Positions 63,847-64,000 of a DNA stretch of 64,000 nucleotides are shown here, piece by piece. This DNA comes from Arthrobacter sp. ISL-85 (GTDB lineage: Bacteria > Actinomycetota > Actinomycetes > Actinomycetales > Micrococcaceae), in NCBI RefSeq assembly GCF_018613675.1, contig NZ_JAGGPQ010000001.1:105999-169998 (forward strand), written 5' to 3'. The translations under genes and the position numbers were made by a program. Every line of letters starts with the position of its first letter. The first letter of the stretch is position 1. The notes under the pieces are model-generated. The model did not search any database. It worked only from the letters and a program-made list of their open reading frames with translations, and had not been told where the DNA came from.

Positions 63847-64000
63847 GGCTCTTCGTGTTTGGTGGTGAAACGGGTTCCGTGTCTTGAAAGCTGAAGGGCT
63901 CGTAGCCCTGCTGTGATGGATGTTCTCTACGCATTCATCAAGTCAGGAGCTACGAGCCTTGATCGAGCCTACTTCCCCGCGCCCCGATGCTGCCACCGCC
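63847..64000 (+). mobile_element. Left end of an ISL3-family insertion sequence
   Basis: GGCTCTTCGTGTTTGG at 63847 matches the GGCTCTT-type terminal repeats of ISL3-family elements. A further inverted repeat GGCTCGTAGC / GCTACGAGCC flanks the leader (about 63897-63906 and 63948-63957). A transposase-like frame opens just after it. The eight bases before the end (CATTTGGC, 63839-63846) would be the target duplication. The right end is outside the window. Confidence 0.65.
63959..64000 (+). CDS. ISL3-family transposase, first 14 codons
   Basis: TTG at 63959 opens LIEPTSPRPDAATA, which resembles the start of actinobacterial ISL3 transposases; AGGAG lies about 11 bases upstream. Only 42 bases are present, so the assignment rests mainly on the terminal repeat and position. 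Confidence 0.5.
   Translation, partial: MIEPTSPRPDAATA

Overview
The window is GC-rich, densely coded chromosomal DNA of an actinomycete. Protein sequences, gene order and the many ATGA/GTGA start-stop overlaps point to Micrococcales, most like Arthrobacter or Pseudarthrobacter. This is inferred from recognition; no search was run. I saw no rRNA, tRNA or CRISPR locus.

Left part (1-9.2 kb): a minus-strand carbohydrate operon holds a Gfo/Idh/MocA oxidoreductase, a companion protein that looks like a degenerate relative of it, a Tat/lipoprotein sugar-binding protein, two ABC permeases and a TIM-barrel isomerase cut by the window edge. It diverges from a ROK-family repressor across a palindrome-bearing promoter region. 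A GH13 trehalose-synthase-like enzyme follows. From 9.4 to 20 kb come a GAF-ANTAR/SGNH-hydrolase pair, a uracil permease facing a RutE-like reductase, a structured array of 32-bp repeats, a 2H phosphoesterase, phosphoglucomutase, a NERD nuclease, a lysG/lysE amino-acid exporter pair, a DUF4190 protein and a GntR/FCD regulator.

From 20 to 39 kb: behind the GntR regulator lies a dicarboxylate (MatC-type) transporter gene gutted by an internal deletion. It is followed by an intact CoA-transferase and a fused acyl-CoA carboxyltransferase, so this is probably a decayed malonate or dicarboxylate operon. Then come small proteins, an amidase with a coupled upstream mini-ORF, rhodanese-pheA, a lipid kinase, serS, an AbiEi-type antitoxin/nuclease fusion bracketed by two copies of a palindromic element, two phosphatases, a SatD-like regulator, phosphoketolase, DUF429 and a carboxylesterase.

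Right part (39.3-64 kb): ppa, dacB, a DUF2342 metalloprotease gene, tilS, hpt, ftsH, folE-folP-folB-folK, DUF3180, two PH-domain genes, DUF2520, panC, and then lysS and lsr2. This is the conserved actinobacterial housekeeping order (as in Mycobacterium tuberculosis Rv3628c to Rv3597c). The order is broken between panC and lysS by about 7.6 kb of accessory genes: a TetR regulator, a lipoprotein, a DUF222/HNH nuclease, a PfpI-like protein, a DHA2 efflux pump and two alpha/beta hydrolases. Just past the lsr2 terminator, where clpC would be expected, the left end of an ISL3-type insertion sequence begins and runs off the window.
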